Source of the DNA: an uncultured Bryobacteraceae bacterium
GTDB lineage: Bacteria; Acidobacteriota; Terriglobia; Bryobacterales; Bryobacteraceae
NCBI GenBank assembly: GCA_937924525.1
Contig: CALDSU010000013.1
Span: 124,001 to 188,000 of the forward strand
Direction of reading: 5' to 3'
DNA: 64,000 bases
A program made the translations under genes and the position numbers. Positions 34,828 through 43,981 of this stretch are shown piece by piece. A model generated the notes under the pieces. The model was given only the letters and a program-made list of their open reading frames with translations, was not told where the DNA came from and searched no databases. The stretch's first letter is position 1; every line of letters starts with the position of its first letter.

Positions 34828-35433
34828 TCATGCGGTCAGAGAAGCCGCGCCCAAGCGGCTCATGTGCTTTTCCATGCGGGCGCGCAGCTCCGTGCGGGCG
34901 CGCAGCAGACGCGATTTGGCGGCGGCGACCGAGATGCCCAGCCGCGCGGCGACTTCGGGCATCGGCAACTCCTCGAGGTCGCGCAGGACAAAAGCGTTGC
35001 GCAGCATGGGCGGAATGCGGCGAATCTCTTGCCGCAAGACTTGGTGCAACTCCTCGCGACTCAACGCCTCCTCCGGATTGCGCCGCTCATCCCTTACCTC
35101 GAACGTCCGGCGCTCCTCGGGAGATTGCATGTCTTCGATATAGACCAGATTCGCCCGTTTCCGCTGCCGCAGTTTCATCAGGCACTGGTTGACGACAATC
35201 CGCGTCATCCAGGTGGAGAACTTCGAATCCTGATTGAACTGGCCCAAGTGTTTGTAAGCCTTCCAGTAGGCGTTTTGCACCTCATCTTCCGCCTCCTGAC
35301 GGTCGCGGAGGATGGACATCGCAAGCTTCAACGAGGAGGAATAGTTGCGCTCGGTGAGCTCGGTAAAAGCAGCTTCGGATCCCTGCTGGGCCATCGTTAC
35401 CAGCGTTTCGTCGGTTACGGGTGTCTTCTTCAT
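34828..35433 (-). CDS. ECF-type RNA polymerase sigma factor
   Basis: A 201-residue sigma-70-family factor. Region 2 spans about residues 20-95 (AFTELTERNYSSSLKLAMSI, EAEDEVQNAYWKAYKHLGQF, STWMTRIVVNQCLMKLRQRK) and region 4 about 135-185 (LRQEIRRIPPMLRNAFVLRD, MPEVAARLGISVAAAKSRLL). Length and layout are those of ECF factors. No adjacent anti-sigma factor is evident. AAGGA lies 8 nt before the start. The gene is divergent from the XRE-cupin regulator, and a perfect palindrome lies between them. Confidence 0.92.
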   Translation of the reverse strand: MKKTPVTDETLVTMAQQGSEAAFTELTERNYSSSLKLAMSILRDRQEAEDEVQNAYWKAYKHLGQFNQDSKFSTWMTRIVVNQCLMKLRQRKRANLVYIEDMQSPEERRTFEVRDERRNPEEALSREELHQVLRQEIRRIPPMLRNAFVLRDLEELPMPEVAARLGISVAAAKSRLLRARTELRARMEKHMSRLGAASLTA

Positions 35434-35565
35434 CGGATCAGTCCTTGGCGGAAACGGTCCACTGCGCTTGTTTTCGGTTCAATTCTGAGATTACGGCGAA
35501 GCGTGCGTGTCCACAAGGACTACGATGAAGATCGATTTGGTCAAACTGAAAGCCTGGCATTTTAT

Positions 35566-35595
35566 TTCACTAAAACTGATATCAGTTTTAGTGAA
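35566..35595. promoter_or_regulatory. Perfect 30-bp palindrome, candidate operator
   Basis: The half-site TTCACTAAAACTGAT (35566-35580) is followed directly by its exact reverse complement (35581-35595). It lies in the 327-base divergent gap between the ECF sigma factor and the XRE-cupin gene, which is AT-rich for this genome and otherwise lacks features. It lacks a following T run, so it is not a terminator. The two half-sites fit a dimeric HTH regulator, plausibly the adjacent XRE-cupin protein controlling both genes. Confidence 0.6.
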
Positions 35596-35760
35596 CCAGC
35601 CGCCAAATCCCTTCTACGGTTCCCGCCGACCATGTTAACATTCTGTACAACCGATGGTTGCAGAGAGTTCGTCCCCTCCAGGAGGCTCAGGCTGCTGTCT
35701 GGAGTGGGTAAAGAGACGTTTAGGTAAAGTGGAAAACTGTGATACTCTAGGGGGCGCAGA

Positions 35761-36366
35761 ATGACCGAAACCTCCGCCCAAACCATCGAAAGGGTTTTGT
35801 CCTCCTACGAGATCGGCCCGAAGTTGCGCCGGTTGCGGCTACGCAAGAAAGTCGCTTTGGTCGACCTGGGAAAGCACACCGGCCTGTCCGCTTCCCTCCT
35901 TTCTCAGTTGGAAAACGGAAAGATGATTCCGACTTTGCAGACCCTGGCCCGGATCGCGATGGTGTTCGATGTGGGGCTGGAGCACTTCTTCGGGGACCGC
36001 CGCGGCCAAAGGCTGTTCTCCGTGGTGCGCAAGGACGAACGGATCCGGTTCCCGGAACGGCCGGATGTTTCCAACCCTGCGTTCTTTTTCGAATGCCTGG
36101 CCTTTTCCGCGCAGGAGAAGGCGCTCCAGGCGTACCTGGCGGAGTTCGTAGTGCGCGACGAACGGGAGGTAACGCCGCACTTTCACGAGGGTTCGGAGTT
36201 TATCTACGTCATCGAAGGGGCGCTGGCCATCCTGTTTCAAGGCGAGGAACACGTGTTGCGCGACGGCGACAGCGTGTATTTTGACGCCTCCGAGCCGCAT
36301 GGATATCGCGGTCTGCCGCGCGACGGCGCCCGCGCCGTGGTTATCACCTCTCCGCCTCGGATCTAG
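35761..36366 (+). CDS. XRE-family regulator with cupin sensor domain
   Basis: A 201-residue transcription factor. An N-terminal HTH (about residues 17-72: IGPKLRRLRLRKKVALVDLG, TGLSASLLSQLENGKMIPTL, QTLARIAMVFDVGLEHFFG) is joined to a cupin barrel (about 105-195: VTPHFHEGSEFIYVIEGALA, VLRDGDSVYFDASEPHGYRG). The cupin metal ligands are His-rich (HFHEGSE and H in EPHGYRG). Such proteins usually sense a small metabolite or sugar. The 30-bp palindrome 166 nt upstream is the obvious candidate site. GGGGG just before the ATG may be the ribosome binding site. Confidence 0.9.
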   Translation: MTETSAQTIERVLSSYEIGPKLRRLRLRKKVALVDLGKHTGLSASLLSQLENGKMIPTLQTLARIAMVFDVGLEHFFGDRRGQRLFSVVRKDERIRFPERPDVSNPAFFFECLAFSAQEKALQAYLAEFVVRDEREVTPHFHEGSEFIYVIEGALAILFQGEEHVLRDGDSVYFDASEPHGYRGLPRDGARAVVITSPPRI

Positions 36367-36586
36367 CCGAGCCAGGAGCTGGTGGAAAAGCGCCGGATCA
36401 GGCAACTCTGCCCACCCGGCTTGATCGGAAGTCTCTCATCTTCGCTTGGTGCGCTTCGGGGCAGAGCCGCCTGCCCCGGTTTTTCCTCAAGCTCCTGGGG
36501 CTGCCACTGGGTCCCCCTCCGCGGCGCGATACACTAGAGGCAAACCGTGGACCCGCCGCGGGTCGGCAAGCGGAGAAATGGTCTTG

Positions 36587-37219
36587 ATGAACACGGCTCA
36601 CCTGGACTCCTTGGAACTGTTGCGCGCCACGCGCCTGACGACCCTCTCGCTTACTCGTGACCTCACGCAGGCGCAGGCGGATTTCAGACCGGAGGCGGAC
36701 GCCTGGTCGGTAGGCCAAGTCTTGGATCACCTGCTGATCGCCGAGAAACTCTACCGGGACTCGATTGCCGAACTCATTCGGATGAGCAAGGACGGACGCC
36801 GTCCCGTCATTCGGAAGGGGTTCAAAGACATCGACACGTCGATCGCGTACATTCCCAAATCGCTGCTGCCGTTCCTCGACGTTCCGTTTACCATTCTGAA
36901 CATGTTCGTCCCGCCGTTCGTCCGCGAAACGATGGCGGAGTTTCGCCTGCTGCCGGCGCAGAATCCCCAGATCGCGGAACCGGCGTCCGGCCGCCCGATC
37001 GGCGAGTTGCGCGACGCGCTGCGGGATTCGTTCGACGACACCGCGGCGCTGCTGAAGTCGAACCCCAACCTCGACTACCGGGCGATGCGCTATCACCATC
37101 CGCTGCTGGGCGAAAACAACGTCGCGCAGTTGCTGCGCATTGTGGCGTTCCATGAGCGCCGGCACCAGGCGCAAATCCGCGACATCCTCCGGTCGCGGGC
37201 GCTTCCCAAGGCAGCTTGA
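36587..37219 (+). CDS. DinB-family protein
   Basis: A 210-residue protein of the DinB four-helix fold. ATG 36587 is chosen over 36578 because GGAGAA then lies 9 nt upstream. Helical metal-ligand motifs: VLDHLLIAEKLYRDSIAEL (His in helix 2) and VAFHERRHQAQIRDIL (HxxxH in the last helix). These His residues bind a divalent metal in characterised members, some of which are thiol transferases. The TPR gene follows within 2 nt, so cotranscription is likely. Substrate unknown. Confidence 0.82.
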   Translation: MNTAHLDSLELLRATRLTTLSLTRDLTQAQADFRPEADAWSVGQVLDHLLIAEKLYRDSIAELIRMSKDGRRPVIRKGFKDIDTSIAYIPKSLLPFLDVPFTILNMFVPPFVRETMAEFRLLPAQNPQIAEPASGRPIGELRDALRDSFDDTAALLKSNPNLDYRAMRYHHPLLGENNVAQLLRIVAFHERRHQAQIRDILRSRALPKAA

Positions 37220-37221
37220 CC

Positions 37222-38784
37222 ATGCGCGGGTGGGCGGCAGCGGCGCTTCTGGTCGCCGCGCATCCGGGGTGGGTCGCGGCCGCCTGGGTTCGCCTGGAAT
37301 CGGAGCGGTTCGAACTGCTTGCCGATGCACGCGAGGGAGAGGCCCGGCAATTGCTGAACGCGCTCGAACAGTTCCGGCATGCCGTCGCGGTCACCGTGGG
37401 CCAGCCGGAGCTGGCGTTCCGCCCGCCGGCGCGCGTCATCGTCTTCAAGACTCCCGCGCAGGCGGCCGCTTATGAAACACCAGGCGCGGAGGTGGTCGCG
37501 GGGGACCGCACGGTATTCATCCTGGCGGGCAGCCCCGTGCTGTCGCGCGATTGGCAGAAGCGGCTGGCGCGACGGCTGATCGAGACCAACCTCGCCCGCA
37601 TGCCGGCGGAAATCGAACAGGGGCTGGTGGTCTACCTCAGCACGGTCCGTGTCGAGCGGACCCGCATCTTTGCCGGCGACCCGCCGCCAGAGCCCGAGCG
37701 CACGCCCGCCTGGGCGCGCGTGCACCTGCTGGCCACCCATCCGGATTTCTCCGGGAAACTCCCTATCCTGCTGCGGAATCTCAGCCGCGGCATGGAACCG
37801 GCGGTAGCCTATCGCAATTCGCTCGGCGTGGGCGCGCAAGAGGTGGAAAAACGGGCCGCCGCGCACCTGGCCGCGGGGCTCTTTCGCGCGGCGTCGATCA
37901 ACGGCCTGCCCCTCAACCCTGAGCGGGACTTCATCGCCCGGTCCTCCGAACCTTCCATCCTCGATCCGATGCTGGCCGCGCTGGCGGAGGCCAGGCATCG
38001 CGCGACCGAGTACAAGAGACTGCTGGCCGACGCCGCGGCGTCCCCGGACCCCGCCCTGGCCACTGCGGCGCTGCGCCGGGCGATCGATCTGGAGCCGGAG
38101 AACCCGCAGGCTTACGTGCTGCTGGCCGGGCGCACCTCGAGCACCGAGGAAAAGATCCGCCTGCTCACCCGCGCCACCCAGTTGGACCGGCGCAGCGCGG
38201 CCACCTGGCATCTGCTCGCGCAAGCGTACCGCGAGTCACGCCGGTATGCCGAGGCCGCCCGGGCGTGGCTGGCGGCCGAACAGGCCGAAACCGACCCCGC
38301 CCGGCGCGAAGCGCTTCGCCGGCAGCGCCTCGACCTGGAGCGCCAGCGCCTCGAACACGAACAAGCCGAGCGCCGCCGCGCCGCGGAAGAAGAACAGCGC
38401 GAGCTGGAAAAGCTAAAGGCCAAGGCGATCGCCGAGCTGCGCGCGGCCGAGGCGAAGGCTAACCGGAGCCGGACGGCGCGCGACCCCAATGAACAGGTCG
38501 TGGCATGGTGGGAAGGACCCGCCGCGGAAGGCAAGGCGCGGGGCGTCCTCACGCGCGTCGACTGCCTCGGCGCGCGGGCTCGCCTGCATGTGCAAACGGA
38601 TGCGGGCCAGACGGTGCAATTGCTGATCCGCGACGCCGGGCAGGTGGCCATCCGCGGTAAGGGCGAGCTCACCCTGGGCTGCGGTCCGCAGCAGAAGCGG
38701 CGGATCATCGTCGAGTATTTCCCCAAGCCCGACAAGGCGGCGGGTACCGCGGGCGAGGTAGCGTCGATTGAGTTCCCCGAGTAA
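37222..38784 (+). CDS. Secreted TPR and coiled-coil protein
   Basis: A 520-residue protein. ATG 37222 is chosen (a TTG at 37216 also overlaps the previous stop), giving a short leader (MRGWAAAALLVAAHPGWVAA). The central part has TPR-like helices (about 260-350: ATAALRRAIDLEPENPQAYV, LLTRATQLDRRSAATWHLLA, AQAYRESRRYAEAARAWLAA), then a charged coiled coil at about 360-420 (ALRRQRLDLERQRLEHEQAE, EEEQRELEKLKAKAIAELRA) and a C-terminal beta-rich tail. The N-terminal third looks peptidase-like (DUF1570-type, no metal motif seen). It is the first of four genes that overlap or nearly overlap, so it probably acts with the transporter and glycosyltransferases. Confidence 0.75.
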   Translation: MRGWAAAALLVAAHPGWVAAAWVRLESERFELLADAREGEARQLLNALEQFRHAVAVTVGQPELAFRPPARVIVFKTPAQAAAYETPGAEVVAGDRTVFILAGSPVLSRDWQKRLARRLIETNLARMPAEIEQGLVVYLSTVRVERTRIFAGDPPPEPERTPAWARVHLLATHPDFSGKLPILLRNLSRGMEPAVAYRNSLGVGAQEVEKRAAAHLAAGLFRAASINGLPLNPERDFIARSSEPSILDPMLAALAEARHRATEYKRLLADAAASPDPALATAALRRAIDLEPENPQAYVLLAGRTSSTEEKIRLLTRATQLDRRSAATWHLLAQAYRESRRYAEAARAWLAAEQAETDPARREALRRQRLDLERQRLEHEQAERRRAAEEEQRELEKLKAKAIAELRAAEAKANRSRTARDPNEQVVAWWEGPAAEGKARGVLTRVDCLGARARLHVQTDAGQTVQLLIRDAGQVAIRGKGELTLGCGPQQKRRIIVEYFPKPDKAAGTAGEVASIEFPE

Positions 38785-39955
38785 CTACCCGGCGCACCGT
38801 TGGGCGCTGCTCGGCGTGTTTCTGCTATCCACCACCATCAATTACCTCGACCGGCAGGCGCTGGCGAATGTCGCGCCGCAGATCATCGCCGAGTTCCGGC
38901 TGACCACCGCCGAGTACGGCTGGATTCTGGCCGCGTTCTCGCTCACCTACGCGGCCGCCGCGCCGTTCGCGGGGCTGCTGATCGACGGGCTGGGGCTGAC
39001 CCGCGGGATCTGTCTGGCGATCGGGGTCTGGTCGCTGGCGGGGATCGCCACGGGACTGGGAACGGGGCTCGCCAGCCTGATCGTGTTTCGCGCCATCCTG
39101 GGTCTGGCCGAGGCGGGCGGGATTCCCGCCACGGGCAAAGCCATCCGCCTGTTCCTGCCGCCGGCCGAGCGCGCCCTGGGAACCAGCCTGAACCAGGCGG
39201 CGTTGAGCCTGGGCCTGATTCTGGCGCCGCCGCTGACGGTCTCGATCGCCCGGCAGGCGGGGTGGCGCGCTGCGTTCATCGTGACTGGCGCCCTGGGTTT
39301 GCTGTGGATCCCCCTGTGGCTGCGGGTGGCGCCGCGGGCTCAAGGCGCCGGACGCAGCGCGCCGCTTGACTTCACGCTGGCTCGCGACCCGCGGGTGTGG
39401 GGATTCGGCGTGGCCAGCGCGCTCAGCCTGGTGTTGCAGTCCTTCTGGGCCAATTTCACCTTCCTCTACCTGACACGGGAAGCGGGCGCGGAACCCGCGC
39501 GGGCGGCTTGGCTGGCGACGCTGCCGCCGCTGCTCGCCACCGTGGGCGGTTTCGCCGGCGGGGCGCGCACCTGGCGGCTGATTCGCGGGGGAAGCGCACC
39601 GTTTCCCGCGCGGCTGCGGGTCTGCGGGCAGGCCTCGGTGGCGGCGCTGCTCACCGCCGCGATTCCCTGGATGCCGAACGCGCTGCTGGCGACGCTGGCG
39701 ATTTCCGCCGGCCTGTTTGCCGTCTCCGCGTTCAGCGTCAACATGTACGCGATCCCGCTCGATGCGTATCCGGCCGAGCGCGCCGGTTTCGCAATCTCTG
39801 TGCTGACCTTCTGCTACGGCGTCATGCAGGCCGTCATCTCGCCCTGGTTCGGCGCGGTGATCGACCGGTTCGGGTATGCGCCCATCTGCGCAGGCGCGTC
39901 GCTGACTCCCCTGGCCGGCTGGTGGCTGCTGCGCCGCCTGGAGCCTCCCGCATGA
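38768..39955 (+). CDS. MFS transporter, organic-anion/hexuronate-like
   Basis: A 395-residue transporter with about 12 membrane spans. The start is a TTG that overlaps the end of the TPR gene by 17 nt. Family signatures: STTINYLDRQALANVAPQII (the NYxDR motif of the anion:cation symporter group), EYGWILAAFSLTYAAAAPFA, FRAILGLAEAGGIPATGKAI, and the SARQAGWRAAFIVTGALGLL-type central loop. It overlaps the next gene by ATGA. In the glycosyltransferase context it may import a sugar acid or export a product; the direction and substrate are unproven. Confidence 0.87.
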   Translation: MSSPSNYPAHRWALLGVFLLSTTINYLDRQALANVAPQIIAEFRLTTAEYGWILAAFSLTYAAAAPFAGLLIDGLGLTRGICLAIGVWSLAGIATGLGTGLASLIVFRAILGLAEAGGIPATGKAIRLFLPPAERALGTSLNQAALSLGLILAPPLTVSIARQAGWRAAFIVTGALGLLWIPLWLRVAPRAQGAGRSAPLDFTLARDPRVWGFGVASALSLVLQSFWANFTFLYLTREAGAEPARAAWLATLPPLLATVGGFAGGARTWRLIRGGSAPFPARLRVCGQASVAALLTAAIPWMPNALLATLAISAGLFAVSAFSVNMYAIPLDAYPAERAGFAISVLTFCYGVMQAVISPWFGAVIDRFGYAPICAGASLTPLAGWWLLRRLEPPA

Positions 39956-42279
39956 GGCTGGTCCGGCGCCTGCTGCGCGCCCTCGGCAAGGGAGACCGCA
40001 AGCTCATCGCGGTGTTCGCCGCGACGGCGGAGGAGGCGCGGGCCGCGGTGGCGCACGTGCGCAGCGGCGCGCCGGCGTGGCCGGTCTGGGCATTTTGCCG
40101 CGAGGCCGCGCCTGCCGGTCTGGCGGACCGCGTCCTGCCGTTTACCTCGCTCGGCCACGCCATCCGGGCGTTGTGGCCGTATTGGGTGGCCCTGGGCGTC
40201 ACCGCGTGGACCGGCAAACCGGGCGCTTTCGGCTGCAAATTCGCGCCCTTCTTTCTGCACCCGCTTCGCGTCTTGGTGATGAACGAGCGGCGCGACTTCT
40301 TCGCGGCCACGCCGTCGGCCATCGGCCGCCACGCAGCCCGCCGCGTCCGCGACCGGATCCACTCGGCGGCCGTCCGCGCCCGGGAGGTCCATCGCGGCGT
40401 CTGGTTGTGGCTGTTCGCGCGGGTGGCGCAGCGCTTCGCTCCGCTTTCGCGCTGGCTGTTCCGGCGTGCCTGTCTGGAAGCGGACGCGGGCGCGCCGGCG
40501 GCCACCAAGCTGCCTGCGCCCACCGCTGCCGGCGGCATCTGCGTCGTCCGCCATGCCCGCCGGCACTGGGCGAAGGACGAGGTCCGCCGCGCCCTCGAAC
40601 GCGCCGACGTCCGCTGGATTCTTTTCCTGGAAGACTGCGCCGAGCCCGACGTTTCCTCCTGGCTTGGCCTGTTCGACGACCCTCGCACGTTTGCGGTCAG
40701 TCTCCAGACCAATTGCCAGGATTGGAAGCCCGGCCTGTTCGCGACGGCGCCGTTCCGCACGCTGCAACCGGGCGAGGTCAGCCGGACCCTGGCGCCGGTC
40801 TCGCCGGCGATCCTCGCCGACCGGGCCAAACTCCAGACGCTCGGCCTGCCGGATACCATCGTGCCCGGGACGGCGTGGCTATTGTGGTTCTGGCAGGCAG
40901 CCGCGGCGGGCTGGCCGGCATACTCGATCGGCATGCGCCCGGGACCGCTGCCGGATGCCTCCGACTGGCCCTACGAGGAGGCTGAGTTCGTCACCCGCGT
41001 CCTTTCTCACGCCGGATGGCGGGCGCTGCGGCCGCGCGAGCCAGCCTTGGCCAGAGGCTCCACCGCCTTCCATCCGGCGTGCTCGCTCCCGTTTCGCGGT
41101 CTGCCGCGCGTCCTGGTGGTGTCGCCGTATCTGCCGTTCCCGCTCGCGCACGGCGGCGCGGTGCGGATTTACAACTTGTGTCGCGCCTTGAGCCATCGTG
41201 TGGATTTCGTCCTGGCGTGTTTCCGCGAGAAGACGGATTGGGTGGATTACGGCAGGCTCCGCGACGTGTTCCGGCGCGTGTTTGTGGTGGATCGGGACGA
41301 AAAGCCGTCCGGCCCGCGCCACTGGCCGAGCCAGGTGCGCGAGCATCCTTCCCAAAGCCTGCGCGCGCTGATCGAGGCGCTGTGCCGCGACCAGGCGATC
41401 GCCCTCGTGCAGGTGGAGTACACGCACCTGGCCGGTTTCCGCGACGCCGCGCCGGATACCCCGGCGCTGCTGGTGGAACACGATGTGACCTTCACGCTGT
41501 ATCGCCAATATGCCCAGCAGTCCGGCACGGCCGAGGCGCGCGCGGAGGCGGAGCGCTGGTTTGCCTTCGAGTCAGCCGCGCTGCGCTCCTTCGACGCCGT
41601 GTGGACCATGTCCGAGCAAGACCGCGCGCGCGCGATCGAAGCCGGCAGCCGCCCGGAGTCCACGGCGGTAGTCGCCAACGGCGTCGATCTCGACAGGTTC
41701 TCGCCCCAGCCCGACGCGCCGGAACCGGAGATCTTCTACATTGGCGCCTTCCGTCATCTGCCGAACCTGATCGGTTTCGAGACCCTGCGGCGCGATGTCA
41801 TGCCGCGCGTGTGGCGCCGGATGGCCGGGGCGCGGCTGCGTGTAGTCGCCGGACCCCACCCGGAACGCTACTGGCGGCAGTTCCGCCGCGAGCCGATGCC
41901 TGCCCGCTGGGATCCCCGCATCGAACTGTACGGGTTTGTCGAAGACGTCCGCCCGTTCTACGCCCGGGCGCAGGTAGTGGCCGTGCCGCTGTTGGTTTCC
42001 GCCGGGACCAACGTAAAAGTGTTGGAAGCGATGGCCTGCGGCCGCGCCGTGGTCTCGACGCCCGTGGGCTGCCAGGGATTGGGATTCGAGGACGGGCGCG
42101 ACCTGCTGATTCGCCCGCCCGGCGCGCGATTCGCCGACGCGGTCCTCGCGCTGCTTGAGGACGCCGCCCTGCGCCGGCGGATCGCCGCCGCCGCCCGCCG
42201 CACGGTGGAAGCCAGCTACGGTTGGGACGCCATCGCCGCGCATGCCTGGCAGAGTTACCAGCGGCTAATCCGCCCATGA
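39952..42279 (+). CDS. Bidomain glycosyltransferase: GT-A-like plus GT4
   Basis: A 775-residue protein. Its ATG overlaps the transporter stop (ATGA). The N-terminal half (about 1-355) includes a GT-A-like segment (DVRWILFLEDCAEPDVSSWL, DTIVPGTAWLLWFWQ) and basic helices. The C-terminal half (about 375-775) is GT4/GT-B: RVLVVSPYLPFPLAHGGAVR, VVANGVDLDRFSPQPDAPEP, EIFYIGAFRHLPNLIG and the donor-site SAGTNVKVLEAMACGRAVVS. It probably transfers sugars in a surface polysaccharide or glycolipid pathway. The following gene encodes a shorter paralogue of the C-terminal domain. Confidence 0.85.
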   Translation: MRLVRRLLRALGKGDRKLIAVFAATAEEARAAVAHVRSGAPAWPVWAFCREAAPAGLADRVLPFTSLGHAIRALWPYWVALGVTAWTGKPGAFGCKFAPFFLHPLRVLVMNERRDFFAATPSAIGRHAARRVRDRIHSAAVRAREVHRGVWLWLFARVAQRFAPLSRWLFRRACLEADAGAPAATKLPAPTAAGGICVVRHARRHWAKDEVRRALERADVRWILFLEDCAEPDVSSWLGLFDDPRTFAVSLQTNCQDWKPGLFATAPFRTLQPGEVSRTLAPVSPAILADRAKLQTLGLPDTIVPGTAWLLWFWQAAAAGWPAYSIGMRPGPLPDASDWPYEEAEFVTRVLSHAGWRALRPREPALARGSTAFHPACSLPFRGLPRVLVVSPYLPFPLAHGGAVRIYNLCRALSHRVDFVLACFREKTDWVDYGRLRDVFRRVFVVDRDEKPSGPRHWPSQVREHPSQSLRALIEALCRDQAIALVQVEYTHLAGFRDAAPDTPALLVEHDVTFTLYRQYAQQSGTAEARAEAERWFAFESAALRSFDAVWTMSEQDRARAIEAGSRPESTAVVANGVDLDRFSPQPDAPEPEIFYIGAFRHLPNLIGFETLRRDVMPRVWRRMAGARLRVVAGPHPERYWRQFRREPMPARWDPRIELYGFVEDVRPFYARAQVVAVPLLVSAGTNVKVLEAMACGRAVVSTPVGCQGLGFEDGRDLLIRPPGARFADAVLALLEDAALRRRIAAAARRTVEASYGWDAIAAHAWQSYQRLIRP

Positions 42280-43976
42280 ACGCACGGCTGAAAGGATGGC
42301 TGTGCCGCCTGCTCGATGTCGAGCCGGAAGCGGTGATCGCGCTGTTCTGGAGCGGCGAACCGTCACGCTGCCGCCGAATGGCTGAGCAAGTGCGGGAACT
42401 GGTTCCGGACCGCCGCCGGTTCCTGGTGACGGTGGATCCGGCGGCGCAAGCGCCCGGCTTCCAGACCATCGTGCTCCCGAACGGCCCGGACCTACCCTTG
42501 GCGGTGCGGTACGCCTTCCGGCGCTATCGGGTAGCCTTGGCCCCGGTGTTGTTCGATGGGACACCCCATCCGCTGCGCGCCGCGGCCTGGGCGCTGGCGC
42601 CGGGGCGAATTCTCGCCTATAACCGTCACCTGGAACGCCACCACCTCCGCCTGCGCACGCTCATCGCCTCGTGGCTCTTCCTGCGGGGCGTGCCGCTCGA
42701 CCGGATCTTTCTGCGCCCCGCTTGGCTCTTTCCGTTTCGCCGCGACCGCACCCGCATCCCGCACCGCGTCCACTTGCTGGAAGGCCGTCCGCCGAGTCCG
42801 TCGCGCCGCCGCGCGGGAATTGTGACCCCGTATCTGCCCTATCCCTTGACGCATGGCGGCGCCGTGCGGATGTTCCACCTGATCCGCGAAGCCGCGCGCA
42901 GCTGGGACCTCGAGGTGTTTTCATTCGCGCGCTCGTTCGATCGCGCGGAGTTGACGCCGCTGCTTGAACTCTGCTCCCGGATTGTCATTGTGGAGCCCCC
43001 GCACTACCGTGAGCCCCGTTGGTCGACGTGGCGGCCGCCCGAAGCCGGGGAATTCGACTCTGCGGCGATGCGGGCGCAACTGGCAGCCGCGCGCCCGGAA
43101 CTCGACCTGGTGCAGATCGAGTTCTCCCAACTGGCCGCCTATCCGGGCGATGTGCTGGTGGAACACGACCTCACCCAGGACCTCTACCGCCAGGTGTATG
43201 AGCGCGCGCCGCGGCCAGGCTCGTGGTGGGATTGGCGGCGCTGGCGGTGGTTCGAGGATCGCGCGCTGCGGCGGTTTCCCGCCGTGGTGGTGATGTCGGA
43301 CCGGGATGCTCGCGAAGCCGCTCGCCGGGGAGCGGCGCGCGTCGTCGTGCTGCCGAACGGCGTCGACCTGGAGCGCTTCCGGCCCGAGCCGGAACCGCCC
43401 GGCGAGCACGTCTTGTTTGTCGGATCGTTCAACCATTTTCCGAACGTCGAGGCATTCCGCTTCTTCTTTGACGAAGTATGGCCGGAGGTGTGGCGGACAC
43501 GTCCGCGGGCGCGCTGGACCGTGGTGGCGGGACGGGACCATCTGACCTACTGGCGGAACTTCACGAGGGCGGATCTGCCGGTCCACCCGGCTGTCGAGAT
43601 CCACGGCTTTGTCCGGGATGTCCGCCCGCTGTACGCCGCGGCGAACCTGGTAGTGGTTCCCACTCCCGTGTCGGCGGGGACCAACCTCAAAGTTCTCGAG
43701 GGGATGGCGATGCGGCGGGCGATCGTCTCGACGCCTTGCGGGTGCGCCGGACTCGGCCTGCGCGACGGGGAGCACGTGGTGCTGGCCGATTCGGCCGCCG
43801 CATTCGCCTCCGCGGTGATTCGCCTGCTTGACGATCCCCGTGCGCGTACGCGGTTGGGCGCGGCGGCGCGGGCCGTAGCGGAACGCGATTTCGACTGGCG
43901 GGCCATCGGCCAGGCGCAGGAACGGCTGTGGACGGAACTGGCCGCCGCTCGCCAGCCCCGGGAGTCCGGCCGCTGA
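42276..43976 (+). CDS. GT4-family glycosyltransferase, paralogue of the preceding gene
   Basis: A 566-residue enzyme whose ATG overlaps the preceding stop (ATGA). Residues about 1-185 are a short variable extension (CRLLDVEPEAVIALFWSGEP, HHLRLRTLIASWLFLRGV). The GT4 core is RRRAGIVTPYLPYPLTHGGA, VVLPNGVDLERFRPEPEPPG, EHVLFVGSFNHFPNVEAFRF and SAGTNLKVLEGMAMRRAIVS, very close in order and wording to the upstream protein, so the pair arose by tandem duplication. The GT-A-like N-terminal module is missing here. It ends the operon; its stop faces the next gene across 5 nt. Confidence 0.88.
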   Translation: MNARLKGWLCRLLDVEPEAVIALFWSGEPSRCRRMAEQVRELVPDRRRFLVTVDPAAQAPGFQTIVLPNGPDLPLAVRYAFRRYRVALAPVLFDGTPHPLRAAAWALAPGRILAYNRHLERHHLRLRTLIASWLFLRGVPLDRIFLRPAWLFPFRRDRTRIPHRVHLLEGRPPSPSRRRAGIVTPYLPYPLTHGGAVRMFHLIREAARSWDLEVFSFARSFDRAELTPLLELCSRIVIVEPPHYREPRWSTWRPPEAGEFDSAAMRAQLAAARPELDLVQIEFSQLAAYPGDVLVEHDLTQDLYRQVYERAPRPGSWWDWRRWRWFEDRALRRFPAVVVMSDRDAREAARRGAARVVVLPNGVDLERFRPEPEPPGEHVLFVGSFNHFPNVEAFRFFFDEVWPEVWRTRPRARWTVVAGRDHLTYWRNFTRADLPVHPAVEIHGFVRDVRPLYAAANLVVVPTPVSAGTNLKVLEGMAMRRAIVSTPCGCAGLGLRDGEHVVLADSAAAFASAVIRLLDDPRARTRLGAAARAVAERDFDWRAIGQAQERLWTELAAARQPRESGR

Positions 43977-43981
43977 GCGAT

